From the NCBI GenBank assembly GCA_039720395.1, contig CM077823.1, forward strand, positions 11,984,107-12,048,106: DNA of 64,000 nt, given 5' to 3'. Positions 11,370-22,313 of the stretch are shown piece after piece. The translations under genes and the position numbers were made by a program. The notes below the pieces were generated by a model. That model had not been told where the DNA came from. It was given only the letters and a program-made list of their open reading frames with translations, and did not search any database. Position 1 is the first letter of the stretch; every line of letters starts with the position of its first letter. Source of the stretch: Liquidambar formosana (Eukaryota > Streptophyta > Magnoliopsida > Saxifragales > Altingiaceae).

Positions 11370-11770
11370 TTTCAAACAACTGAATCACATTTCAAACGTC
11401 TGAAAGGTCACTTTCAGACGACTGAAATAGCTTCAGACGACTGAATTATTAGTTCCTTTTTCTAGTACTCTCTATTTATTTCAGACGAGTATTTCAGACG
11501 ACTGAATATATCTCAGATGTCTAAAAGATCACTTTCAGACGACTGAAATAGCTTCAGACGACTGAATTATCAGTTTCTTTTTCTAGTACTCTCTGTTTGT
11601 TTCAGACGAGTATTTCAAATGACTGAATATATCTCAGATGTCTGAAAGGTCACTTTCAGATGACTGAAACAACTTTAGATGACTAAATTATGAGACCCTT
11701 TTTGAGTACTCTCTGTTTATTTCGAACGAGAGTTTCAAACGTCTGAAGACGAGTTTTAGACAACTGAAAT
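11370..11770. repeat. Repeats of TTCAGACGACTGAA type in the 5' LTR
   Basis: More than ten copies of CAGACGACTGAA, CAGATGTCTGAA or close variants lie within 400 bp. They fall partly into a ~117-bp tandem unit that includes TTTTTCTAGTACTCTCT. The fully symmetric form TTTCAGACGTCTGAAA appears internally near 17379. The cluster ends about 120 bp upstream of the TATA box. Confidence 0.8.
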
Positions 11771-11886
11771 CCTCGAGACTATTTCTAATGGCTAGTTTTA
11801 TAATGAACTTTTGAAGCATTAAATGCCCACCAAACTCCCTTTCCTGGCATTTATTGCTACAGAATTGCTTTATTAGATTCTTTGTG

Positions 11887-11894
11887 TATAAATA
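11887..11894 (+). promoter_or_regulatory. TATA box of the copia 5' LTR
   Basis: TATAAATA within TTGTGTATAAATACAAGCC. The same sequence is at 23252-23259 in the 3' LTR. It sits downstream of the palindrome repeats and before a plausible transcription start. Confidence 0.65.
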
Positions 11895-12420
11895 CAAGCC
11901 TAAAGCTCATTTATGTGCATTCATTGAGCTACAAACAAGAAAATCAATTACAAGCCCTAATTTCTCTGGTGAGCATTTATTGAGATCAATCAATAGCTGA
12001 ATATGCTTTCATTTTCTGTGTATCTACTCTTTGAGAGAGCTTTCTTTGAGCACAAAATCAACTCCAAACATCTTATATCAAAGGGTTATGTGAACCCTCA
12101 CTTTGTAAGCACTTGAGAAGTGTGTTTTGGCTAAGTGTTGGTGAAGAACACTTGAATTGTAAAGGTTTACTGCTCTACCTAGAAGGAGAGTGATAGTGGA
12201 TTGGTGAATCCTCAAGCGAGCTCTTGAGGCGAGGATGTAGGTGGGAGGCCGAACCTCGTTAATATTGTTTTGCATTCTCTTCCTCTGAATCTCTTTATTA
12301 TTGCTTATTATTGTCTTCATTTTCACTTGCAATAATTAGTTTTTGGGATTGCAATTAGTTTTTAATTTGGCCTATAACCCTATTCACCCCCCTCTAGGGT
12401 TATTTATTTGGGACAACAAT

Positions 12421-12432
12421 TAGTATCAGAGC
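12421..12432 (+). other. Primer binding site, initiator-tRNA-Met type (one mismatch)
   Basis: TAGTATCAGAGC, two bases after the 5' LTR. It matches the usual copia site TGGTATCAGAGC except for G to A at the second base, consistent with decay. Confidence 0.75.
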
Positions 12433-12474
12433 CCAACTTCTTGCATTTGACATATTTATCTTGCGAGAAACGAT

Positions 12475-13932
12475 ATGGCCAACTATAGTGGAAATGGATT
12501 CACCGAAAGACAATCGTCCAATAGACCACCTCTGTTTAATGGAGATGCTTCTCTATATAATTTCTGGAAAATTAGAATGCAAATCTTCATTCAATCCACT
12601 AGCTATGAGTTATGGAATATCACTTCTAAAGGTCCCTTCATCCCTACAAAAGTGGCGGATGGAGTTATACTTCCTAAAGTTCCACAAGAATATACTAGTG
12701 CTGATCATAAATCTCTTAAACTCAATTCTAAAGCCATTAGATTACTATATTGTGCTCTAACTAATGATGAATTTAGCAAAATCTCTAGGTGCACTAGTGC
12801 CAAAGAGATATGGGATACATTAGAGGTCACCTATGAAGGAACCTCTCAAGTGAAAGAAGCTAGGATTAACATGCTTGTATGTGAATATGAAATATTCAAA
12901 ATAAAAAAGGATGAATCTATTAGAGATATGTTTGCTAGATTTAATGTTATCATTAATCCTTTGAATTCTCTTGGAAAGATCTACACTAACTCCGAATTGG
13001 TGGGAAAAATTCTTAGGAGCTTGCCTAAGCAATGGGATGTCCTCACCACTACTCTACTTCAATCAAAGGAGCTATCAACAATGAACTTGAGTGATCTTGA
13101 CGGCAACCTAGTCACATAAGAACTAGCATTCAAAGCTTGTGAAATTGATGAAGGCAAGACTTTCAAGAGCATGGCTCTCAAAGCCTCACAAGATGAAGAA
13201 GAACCACCAAATGAAGAATGTGAGAATGAAGAAGATGAAGATATTGCTTTCATATCTCATAAGCTCAAAAAGTTCTTTACTAGATGAAATCAAGGAAGGA
13301 GATTCAACAAGGGTGACTCCTCCAAAAAGGTTCCAAATAGAGGAGAAACCTCAAATAGAAAACCATTAGTGTGCTTTGAGTGCAAGAAGCCCGAACATAT
13401 CAAGATAAATTGTCCTCAACTCAACAATAACTACAACAAGACAAGTCACAACGACAACAACTTCAAGGATAATAGAAAGTTCAAGAAGAAAGCTTTCACC
13501 GTCACTTGGAATGATGAAGCAAATAGTGATAAAGAAGATGAGGAGATTTCTTGTAATCAAGAAGTTGCAAATTTTTGTCTCATGGCAAATGAAGATGAGG
13601 TAATCAAATCTAACTCAAGTGATTATCCCATAGAAGAACTTCCTACTTATGAAGAATTGCAAGATGCACTTGAAGACACATTTGTTGAATTAAAAAGGTT
13701 TTCTCTCAAAAACAATGATTTGAAAAAGAATATCACATCTCTTCAAGAAGAATTAAATGTTTTGAAAAATGAAAATTTAGAATTAAAAGGTAAGATAGAC
13801 TCACCTTCTACCATCTCTCAATCTAGTCTTGAAAGTGAAAACACTTCATTGAAAAAAAAGATTGCAGACTTGACTAATACCTTGGCCAAGTTTACCAGTG
13901 GAAAGGATAACTTAGATAAGATATTTAACTAG
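12475..13932 (+). pseudogene. gag: copia gag (UBN2 / CCHC), interrupted by two stops
   Basis: Capsid-like protein of the copia element, starting MANYSGNGFTERQ. Residues ~15-200 carry the UBN2/DUF4219 pattern (FNGDASLYNFWKIRMQIF, AKEIWDTLEVTYEG, ILRSLPKQWD). Two in-frame stops, TAA at 13117 and a TGA near 13285, break it, with no frameshift between. A CCHC zinc knuckle (CFECKKPEHIKINCP) follows near 13375. The C terminus is acidic and coiled-coil-like (TSLQEELNVLKNENLELKGK). Sequence after 13932 is out of frame. Confidence 0.85.
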
Positions 13933-14223
13933 TTAAAGATGGTGCTTTGACAAGGTCGAAATTGGTTATCAAGAACATATTAAACAAAAGTCTTACATAA
14001 ATTTCTTTCCTAAGCCTAACGTCTCTAGTACACCTAATCTCATGTACCTATTGTAATAAGGATGGACATAATTTCTACACTTGTAACATGAGAAGGAGAC
14101 CTAAAAGTTTTCCTAGGAAGGTGTGGGTAGTTAAGGGGACTTCACCACCTATGGCTAACACATATGGACCCAAGAAAGCATGGGTACCAAAGAAAGTTAC
14201 TTGAGATTGTTGTATAGGTATGC
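13933..14223 (+). pseudogene. Second zinc knuckle and gag-pol linker, frameshifted
   Basis: A second CCHC motif, CTYCNKDGHNFYTC, is encoded from 14043 in a different frame from gag. It is followed by a basic linker (RRPKSFPRKVW) and then a return to the protease frame. A second zinc finger downstream of the first is a Sirevirus trait. The frame changes show at least two indels here. Confidence 0.65.
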
Positions 14224-14544
14224 TTGAAGTCTTCAAGCAATGATAAATCGTTTCTTAATAGCGGTTACTCAAGACACATGGTGGGTGATAGATCAAAATT
14301 CATTTCTTTGAAGCCCAAGGACGGTGGCTTCGTAACATTTGGAGACAATGCCAAAGGTAAGATAATTGGCATTGGCAAGGTTGGTAAGAATTCCTCTTTT
14401 TGTGTTGAAAATGTTTTATCAGTTGATGGTTTAAAGCATAATCTCCTTAGCATTAGTCAATTATGTGATAAAGGTTATAGAGTTACTTTTAAATCAAATA
14501 AATGCATAATTGAAGATGATGATAAGATTATTTGTTGCATATAG
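14224..14544 (+). pseudogene. copia aspartic protease, active-site Asp changed
   Basis: Retropepsin-like segment with FLNSGYSRHMVGD. The family motif is LDSGCSRHM, so the catalytic Asp is Asn and the Cys is Tyr, both G to A changes. FVTFGDNAKGKIIGIGKVG and GLKHNLLSISQLCDKGY are the following conserved blocks. The protein would be inactive. Confidence 0.85.
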
Positions 14545-15463
14545 GATTGGTAACATCTATGCTATAGAGTTTGAAGAAATCGCATTACAAAATGTACATT
14601 GCTTCTCTGCTTTAAATAAAAATCATTAGTAATGGCATAGAAGACTTGGACATGCTAGTATGGATTTAATTTCAAAACTTTCAAGGCATGAACTTGTAAA
14701 AGGCTTACCAAAAGAAAATTTTTCAAAAGATGGAGTTTGTAATGCATGACAATTTGGAAAACAAACCAAGTCTTCTTTCAAAACAAAAACTCATATTTCA
14801 ACTACAAGAACTTTGCAACTTATTCATATGGACTTATTTGGACCTATTGCTATCGCAAGCCTTGGAAGGAAGTACTATGCATTTATGATTGTTAATGACT
14901 ACTCTAAATATACATGAGTGTTCTTCCTTTCATATAAAGGTGAGACTTATGCTACATTTGTTACATATTGTAGAAGAGTCCAAAATAAGAAAGGCTATAC
15001 CATTACACATGTTAGGAGTGATAGGGGGAGCGAATTTGTCAATAAGGATATTGAACAATATTGTGATGAGAATGGTTTTGGTCACAATTTCTCCACTCCT
15101 AGAACTCCTCAATAAAATGGTGTGGTTGAAAGAAAGAATAGAACTCTTGAAGAAATGTCTAGAACTATGCTTAATGAACATTCTTTACCTCAATATTTTT
15201 GGGCCGAGGCCGTTAATACCGCATGCTATGTAATTAATAGAGTGCTATTAAGATCTAAACTTGGTAAGACTTCTTATGAATTATGGAATGATAAGAAACC
15301 TAACATAGGTTACTTTAAAGTCTTTGGTTGTAAATGCTTTATATTGAATGATAGAGATAAACTTTCCAAATTTGATTCAAAATCCAATGAAGGCGTATTT
15401 CTTGGTTATTCTATGAAAAGTAAAGCATATAGAGTTTTTAATAAGAGAACATTAACCGTTTAA
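14545..15463 (+). pseudogene. copia GAG-pre-integrase and integrase, with stops
   Basis: GAG-pre-integrase HHCC remnants (RRLGHASMDLISKLSRHELV, then CNA with a TGA where the second Cys should be) are followed by the rve core. Core blocks are LIHMDLFGP, VRSDRGSEFVNKD and NGVVERKNRTLEEMSR, which contain the D-D-E residues. A TAA replaces a Gln just before NGVVERKN and a TGA replaces the Trp of KYTW. FGCKCFILNDRDKLSKFD and GVFLGYSMKSKAYRVFN complete the C-terminal part. Confidence 0.85.
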
Positions 15464-17354
15464 GAATCTATGCATGTTGTATTTGATGAAACTAACCCTC
15501 TTGCCACTAAGAGACATGTGGATGACGATGATGATATAGGTACAAGCTTGTAAGATCAAGTTGAAAATTTGAATCTAAATGACAAGCAAGACCCATAAGA
15601 CAAAGGCAAAGAAAAGGAAGAAGATGAAGTCGTTGAAGTCAAGAAATCAAAAGAAGAAGTAGAAGTTGAAAACACTCTACTTCATCCAGATGTCACCAAG
15701 ACTTGGAAATTTGTGAGGAATCATCCTAAGGATCAAATCTCAGGTGAACCCTCACGTGGGGTAAGAACTCGTTCGTCTATGAGAAATATTTGTGATCATC
15801 TTGCATTTTTATCTCAAATTGAACCTAAAAATATTAATGAAGCCGAAAGTGATGAATCTTGGATACTAGCTATATAAGAAGAACTTAACCAATTTGAAAG
15901 GAACAAGGTTTGGACCTTGGTTCCTAAACCACATAACCATGGTGTAATAGGCACTAAGTGGGTCTGTAGAAATAAGAAAGATGAATCGGGTATCGTTGTT
16001 AGAAACAAGGCACGATTAGTTGCCTAAGGTTTTAATTAACAATAAGGCATTGATTATGATGAGACTTATGCACCGGTTGCTAGACTTGAAGCCATTAGGA
16101 TGCTACTTGCATTTGCATGCCATAAAGATTTTCAATTATTTCAAATGGATGTCAATAGTGCTTTTTTAAATAGTTTTATTGAAGAAGAAGTCTATGTTGA
16201 ACAACCTCCCGATTTTGAAAATCATGAATTTCCAAACCATGCGTTTAAATTATCAAAAGCTTTATATGATTTGAAACAAGCTCCTAGAGCTTGGTATAAA
16301 AGACTTAGTGGTTTTTTTAATCAAAAATGGTTTTAAAAGAGGAAAACTTGACACCACACTTTTCTTTAAAACATTAATAAAGACATGCTTATTATTCAAA
16401 TATATATTGATAATATCATTTTTGGTTCTACTTATGAAAGTTTATGTAAGGATTTTGCTAAAGTTATGCAAGAAGAATTTGAAATAAGCATGATGGGCAA
16501 ACTCAACTTCTTCCTTGGACTACAAATCAAGCAAACAAAGGAATGGGCTTTCCTAAATCAATCTAAATATGTCAAAGACTTAATAAAAAAGTATGGATTG
16601 AAAGATGGAAGGAATTTTACCACTCCTATGAGCACCTCCATTAAACTTGAGAAGGATGAGAAAGGTAAATCCGTGAATCAAAAGAAATACTGAGGTATGA
16701 TTGGTAGTTTACTTTATCTCACCATTAATAGACCGGATATTATGTATAGAGTATGTTTGTGTGCTAGATATCAATCATGTCCTAAAGAATCTCACATGCT
16801 TGCCGTTAAACGCATATTTAAATATCTTAGTGACATAATTAATCTTAGCATATGGTATCCTAAGTTCACATCATTTGACATGCTTAGTTACTCCGATGCG
16901 AACTTTGCTGGATGCAAAGAAGATTACAAAAGCACAAGTGGAACTTGTCACTTTCTTGGACATTCCCTAGTTTCTTGGTTTAGTAAGAAACAAACTTTGT
17001 TTGCTCTCTCTACAGCCGAGGCCGAATACTTGGCGGCCGGTAGTTGTTGTGCACAAGTGTTGTACATGAACAATAACTTGGGGACTTTGGACTTCATTAT
17101 GATCATATTCCCATAAAATGTGATAATACAAGTGCAATTAATCTAACTAAGAACCCCATATAGCATTCGCGCACTAAACATATTGAAATCAGACATCATT
17201 TCATAAGAAATCATATTCAAAGAGGCAATGTTGGGATTGACTTCATTGGTATAGAATACCAATTGGCAAATATTTTCACAAAACCTCTTCAAGAAGATAG
17301 GTTTAATTTCATAAAACGTGAAATTAGTATGTGTTTGAGTGATGATGTGTGTTG
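15464..17354 (+). pseudogene. copia reverse transcriptase and RNase H, with stops and frameshifts
   Basis: RVT_2 family. In order: ELNQFERNKVWTLVPKP, GTKWVCRNKKDESG, YDETYAPVARLEAIRMLLAF, FQMDVNSAFLNSFIEEEVYV, LKQAPRAWYKRL, the catalytic box as YIDN instead of YVDD, and LNFFLGLQIKQ. RNase H follows with YSDANFAGC and LSTAEAEYLAA. Several TAA stops sit where Gln is expected, for example in the VAQGFNQQ region near 16023-16045. A short out-of-frame stretch near 16326-16370 suggests two compensating indels. The last ~280 bp (HIEIRHHFIRNHIQ, ANIFTKPLQEDRF) are frameshifted. Confidence 0.87.
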
Positions 17355-17740
17355 AAGCTATTTTTTTTGTCTGATATTTCAGACGTCTGAAAGTTAATTT
17401 TTTTTGTCTAATATTTCAAACGTCTGAAAGGTAACTTTCAGACAACTGAAATGATACAAACGTCTGATGCTAGTATAAGATGACTGAAATTCTTGAGAAA
17501 AACATACTTGCTCTCTGACTTTTTCAGTTGATTCTTTCAAATGTCTGAAATTGCCTAAGCTGTCTGAAAGGTAACTTTTAGACGTTCAAAATACTCTACA
17601 AACATCTAAAATCTACGGGACTATATATACTGCTTGAGCCCTAATTTTCTTTTCAAAACACTTTTCTCGCACCTTTCCTTTTCTATCATCTCTTCTCTCT
17701 CACGAACCCTAGAATTCTCATCCTCAACACCCTTCTTACC

Positions 17741-18622
17741 ATGGCTCGAACCAAAAACACAGAAAAATCCAAACTCAATCCTTCACCTCCCACTCCAATT
17801 GACAGTGTCGCTCCTTCAAAGAAACGAAAATCTTCTGCTGCAGGTACTTCTATGGCAAGACCTAGATCAAAACGCATTGCCAAACGACAAGAGGAGATTC
17901 GTGCCAATCTTCCTCCTCCTATCCCATCTCATCAACAGCCTCAACCAAGGCCTGGAGACCTTGAATATGATTCTGGCTATGAACCAGATAAAGCTGAAGA
18001 ACAAACACTAGAGGAATCAGCACCACCTACTCAGAAGGAGCTTATGTTTCGTGATAAAGCTTCGAGGATACTCTCTGTTACACGCTTCTTTGGGAAGAAA
18101 ATCATTTATGGCAAGGTGATTAACTCAAACTTTCTTAACTCCAATGGACTTCACATCTGTACTCTTCTTCAAAATATTGGTCTCCTAGATTTTCTCTCTA
18201 TCACCATTCCTTGTCACAAAATGGTAATCAAACTCTTTTATGCTTATTTCAAATTTCACCACATAAATGGGATCATCTCTACCTCCTCTTTTGTCTATGG
18301 CACTACCTTCACCCTTGACTGTGACACCATTGCTGACATTTTCAAAGTTCCAAGGGGAAGTATTTGTATTGCTGAAAATAACCAATTGCCTATTGTTCAA
18401 GATTTTGATCATAATGTTGCCGTTCATATGATTTGTGGAAGAGACAACATCCCTGATAATCATAAACCTACTCTCTTTGAACTTACCCTTGAATGCAATT
18501 TATTGCATAAACTCTTATTTTACAACTTTACTCCTAGGGGTGGTGGGAAGGATTATGTATCCTACTCAGATGTCTGTCTCATTTGGTGTATTTTGATAGG
18601 GAGTCATATTGATATAGGGTAT
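17741..18622 (+). pseudogene. Third ORF of the copia element, 5' part (putative plant transposon protein)
   Basis: 294 codons starting MARTKNTEKSKLN. A basic, Pro-rich N terminus (KKRKSSAAG, RSKRIAKRQEE, possible nuclear signals) is followed by a globular part with RFFGKKIIYGKVINSNFLN and FTLDCDTIADIFKVPRG. This resembles the putative plant transposon domain (PF20167 type, from memory) found in Sirevirus third ORFs, sometimes called env-like. A solo LTR interrupts it after a complete codon; it resumes at 21337. There is no signal peptide, so an envelope role is not supported by sequence. Confidence 0.75.
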
Positions 18623-21331
18623 TGTGAACCTCGGAAATTGGGCCCACAAGGGTTGACGAAAAAGAAAAGAATTGGGGTTTGAAAAAGAAAAGGAGTTGCC
18701 ACCTTATTTTTTAAAGGAAACAAGTAAAACCCTAAAAATAGTTTGTTTTAGGAAAACAATTTGAATGACTCTATGTTTAAAAAGGAAAGGCAAAAACAGT
18801 CTTTTGGAAACCAAAGAAATCGGGGATTCGGAGGCTAAGTTATGACATGGGAAGGTTCTAGGCAAAGCCTATAGGCACCCATGTCATCCTTTCGGTCTCT
18901 CAGTTCATTTGGGCTAAATCAAGATCTTTCCATACAAAAATCAGCAAGTATATCATCACAAGAATTGCATGCATATCACATATTCCATTCATCCATCCAT
19001 GCATAACAAACAAATAAAAACAGAAAAGAAAGAAAAGAAAAGAAATAAGAAATAAACCTATGATGCTTGGATCCTAGAACGAACTTGAGCCTCATGAAAA
19101 GCACCTACGTACCATGCAATGAAATACATGGATCAAAGTCCACGTAGTTCGATTAGAAATAAGTTTAAGACTTAATACAAACCTATGGTAAAACCCTAGG
19201 TTTCCTTATTTGAAAAAGAGTTAAATAAACAAAGTTTGATTTTAGGAAAATTCCACAATATGGAAACTTTGATAAAAAACAGAATTTGTTATTGAAGGAA
19301 ACTTTTGATTAGAACCATTGATTCATATTAAAAACTAACCCTAGGAGGGAGAAGAGAAAGAGTTAAGAAGAGAGGTGAATTGGGGCACCTTCACACCCAC
19401 TTACCTGAGCGCAATAGCTCCAAGCATTAGCCATTTCAAGCATTGGCAGCCCTATTTGCCATAGGACAATTACCACACCTATTTGCACCCTTACACGTGC
19501 TCAAAACCATGCAAACACAATGATATATAGATCTGGACAGAATAGTATTATGGCCTAAAATCATTCACTAAACATGCCAATAGCAAAAACAGCAAACTTT
19601 CATAAGCCCTAACACAATCCTAGAACCATATCATGCATAAAAACCCTAGAATGAACTAACATGCATGCAAAAATATCATATTTACTCCATATGAAAAACA
19701 TATACAGCAATTATAAAGAAAAAACAATGAAAAAAACCTAAACTAACATGCTGTATGAAAACCAACATAAAATAAGGACACTAACAGCCCTAAACTCACA
19801 AATATGCTTAAAAACATACAAAACATACTCCACACATACTAAAACCAAACTAAACAGAACCTAAATCATGCATATTAACTAACCAAAGCAATAAAACATG
19901 ACAAAAATCCTAACTCTAGCATGCGATAACACTACTCTAAAACAAGGACAACGGGAGCACAAGAATCACACTTATGCATTGAAACCTATGCACTAACTCT
20001 AAAGCATGCAAAGCTCATCATAAACATCATTATTATCACATGTATTAACTAATAGAGATCTCAATCCATGGTAGAAATCATAAGCATTGCATGCAATAAA
20101 ACTATTTTACATGATATCCTAGTTTAAGCTTGAATAGAGAAGGAGAATACCTTTAGGAAGCCTTCCTTGCTGCTGTATGGACTCCCTCTTGCTCTTGTGG
20201 ATGTCTTCAATCAATGTTCTCCAAGGCTACAGCAGGTCCTCTAGCTCTCCTTCAAGTCTCTCTCTCTTATTCTCTCTTAAGCACTCAAATATTCGTGCAT
20301 AAAGTGGCTCCCCTTGTGCTGAAGCATAGGGGGGTATTTATAGACTTCAATTAGGATAAACCAATGGCTAGGATTAAAACCCTAAAAATTAATCCAAAGG
20401 CTATTAGAGACCCCCTTGGGGCTTAAGTAACTCAGAAGTTACCAAAAATTAGAAGGAAACTCGTCCAAAAGAGCCCAAATACGTCAAAATAGGCAAGAGT
20501 CTGCTTCAGCAAAGAGTTAGAGTGAAAATAGGAAAGTGGTCTCGGATGACCACCCAAGGCTGGGCGGCTAGCCACCTGGGCCCAGGCGGCTAGCCGCCCA
20601 GGCTTGGGTGGTCACCCGAGCCCACCTCAGCTTTTTGCTTTTTTTGGACTCCTTTACCTTCTAGGAATGTTTTAGGGGCCAAATGAACTTCGATTTTGAT
20701 GAAACAAAAGCCAAAACGACCGTGTTTCGATGAGGAATACATTTTTGAACATTTTAGGGTGAAAACCACTAACCATGAGGGGATGGTTAGGTTTGAACAA
20801 GGCGGTTAACCACTATGCTCTACCTTCGTTAAGCATAGGCATGCACATAGGGTCAAACCAAATGCTTTCCATATCAAAATTGAACTTCATAAAACACTTT
20901 TGGGGGTAAAATGATGACTAATGAAAGTCAATTTGAAAAGATTTGATTGGTAATTGTGAGTCAATTAAAGCTAACCCAAAGAAGGGTCAATTAACCAATC
21001 TTAAACTACATCGAGCCATTTTAATCTCGAGCAATTGATTCATCAAATTGAACCTAGAAATACCTCTTATGCATCCATATGAACTCCAATTGACAATTTG
21101 GAGATCATTTCAAGGTCAAATGAAAAGTTTGGGACTTAAAAGATGATTATGCCCCTCAAGTCACAAAAGCTCTTATTATCCCTCAAAATCAACTCCGAAT
21201 TGAACCAAAATTCATATCCATTGTCCTTGTGACTCTAGAAAACTAATGCAAGTGACTAGACTCAAAAACAAAACAAAAACATGCATGAAATGATGAGCCA
21301 TAGTAAGGTGGTGCAAAAATGGGGTGTGATA
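18623..21331 (-). mobile_element. Solo Tat-type LTR inside the copia third ORF
   Basis: 2709 bp, from TGTGAACCTCGG to GGGGTGTGATA (canonical GTGACA mutated). A 5-bp target duplication, GGTAT, lies at 18618-18622 and 21332-21336. It has the family markers in reverse: GGAGTTGCCACC near 18692, AAGTTATGACATGGGAAGG near 18838 and the 80-bp palindrome at 20541-20620, plus a minus-strand TATAAATA at 20335-20342. No internal region, so it results from LTR-LTR recombination. Confidence 0.9.
20541..20620. repeat. 80-bp compound palindrome of Tat-type LTR
   Basis: Outer arms CTCGG-ATGACCACCC and GGGTGGTCACCCGAG pair, and the inner GGCGGCTAGCC repeats surround a GGGCCC centre. Nearly the same 80 bp occurs at 30371-30450, 47060-47139, 58734-58813 and, more diverged, at 26768-26848 and 62015-62093. 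Confidence 0.9.
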
Positions 21332-21336
21332 GGTAT

Positions 21337-21919
21337 CTCAAGCTCTATCATATAAGAAACATAGTGGATAGAACCACCAAAGACTCAGCTGAAGATGATG
21401 ATGAGACTAAGAGCATTCTCTTTTATGGAGCTACTTTAATAGCTGTCTTTAACCACTTTAAAATTAACATCCCTAACTCCCTTAATACCATCAAACCTTC
21501 CAATTCTGTAAAATTCCATAAAGAGATGTTGGGTCTTATGAAATATAGATTGATTGATGGCTAGTGAGTGAAGAAAGATGCTATTCCTCCTCCTATTCCT
21601 CCTACTACTGACATTCCCATTCCTCCTCTTCCTCATTCTGATGATCCTTTTCTTAAGGACATCGATTTTGCTGATTTTCACCCTACTGGTGAAGATCCTC
21701 CTTTTTAGTTCCCTCTTCCTACCTCTTCTGTTCCATCCTCCTTAGCAGCTCCACCTCCTCTGTCATCCAGGGATCTACTTCTCTCTTTTGTTAGTTCCAT
21801 TGCAAAATTGTCTGAGGATATCACAGCAATCAAGCAAAAACAACAAGCCCAAGATTCAAAATTGGATAAACTTGAGCAGCTTTTAGGACAGAGACTATCT
21901 GAAGACCCCTTGCCCTGAG
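21337..21919 (+). pseudogene. Third ORF of the copia element, 3' part
   Basis: Resumes in the same frame after the solo LTR and its GGTAT duplication (LKLYHIRNIVDRTT). It stops at TAG TGA (21562-21567) and then continues with a Pro-rich segment (PPPIPPTTDIPIPP) to another TAG near 21706. A C-terminal coiled coil (ITAIKQKQQAQDSKLDKLEQ) follows, ending at a stop near 21919. Disordered Pro-rich plus coiled-coil ends are usual in this ORF. Confidence 0.7.
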
Positions 21920-22301
21920 GCCTTTTTTATGATGCCATAGGGGGAGATATGCTAGATGTATTAATTAGATTTACTTTTTGGATATGGATGTACTTTTGGA
22001 TATGATTTGGACATGTTGTGGATGTATTTGGACATGTTATTCACTTTTTGGATATGGATGTACTTTTGGATATGATTTGGATATGTTATGGATGTATTTT
22101 TTTGGATATATGTTGTCATTGTTGCAAATATAATGTTAATCAATGTTTATCAATGTTAATATATGACTCTTTCAGTTTTTAGTTTATCTAAAATTGACCC
22201 TATTTGACATATTCATACTATGCATAATGATAGGGGGAGCTTACTGTTTAAATTTTTTATATTTCATCCTATATCAAACATCTATGGATTGTCATCACCA
22301 A

Positions 22302-22312
22302 AAAGGGGGAGA
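22302..22312 (+). other. Polypurine tract of the copia element
   Basis: AAAAGGGGGAGA lies immediately before the TG of the 3' LTR at 22314. Plus-strand priming site typical of Sirevirus-type copia elements. Confidence 0.8.
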
Positions 22313-22313
22313 T

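Larger units (their letters stand above)
10970..12418 (+). repeat. 5' LTR of the copia element
   Basis: 1449 bp. It begins TATTGGCC where the 3' LTR has TGTTGGCC, so the canonical TG has mutated to TA. It ends GGGACAACA. It contains palindrome-like repeats (11370-11770) and a TATAAATA box at 11887-11894. Confidence 0.9.

Noticed and set aside
17741..18622. Envelope protein for the copia element
   Set aside because: No signal peptide, transmembrane helix or furin-like site is visible; the domain matches the putative plant transposon type, so an env role is not claimed.
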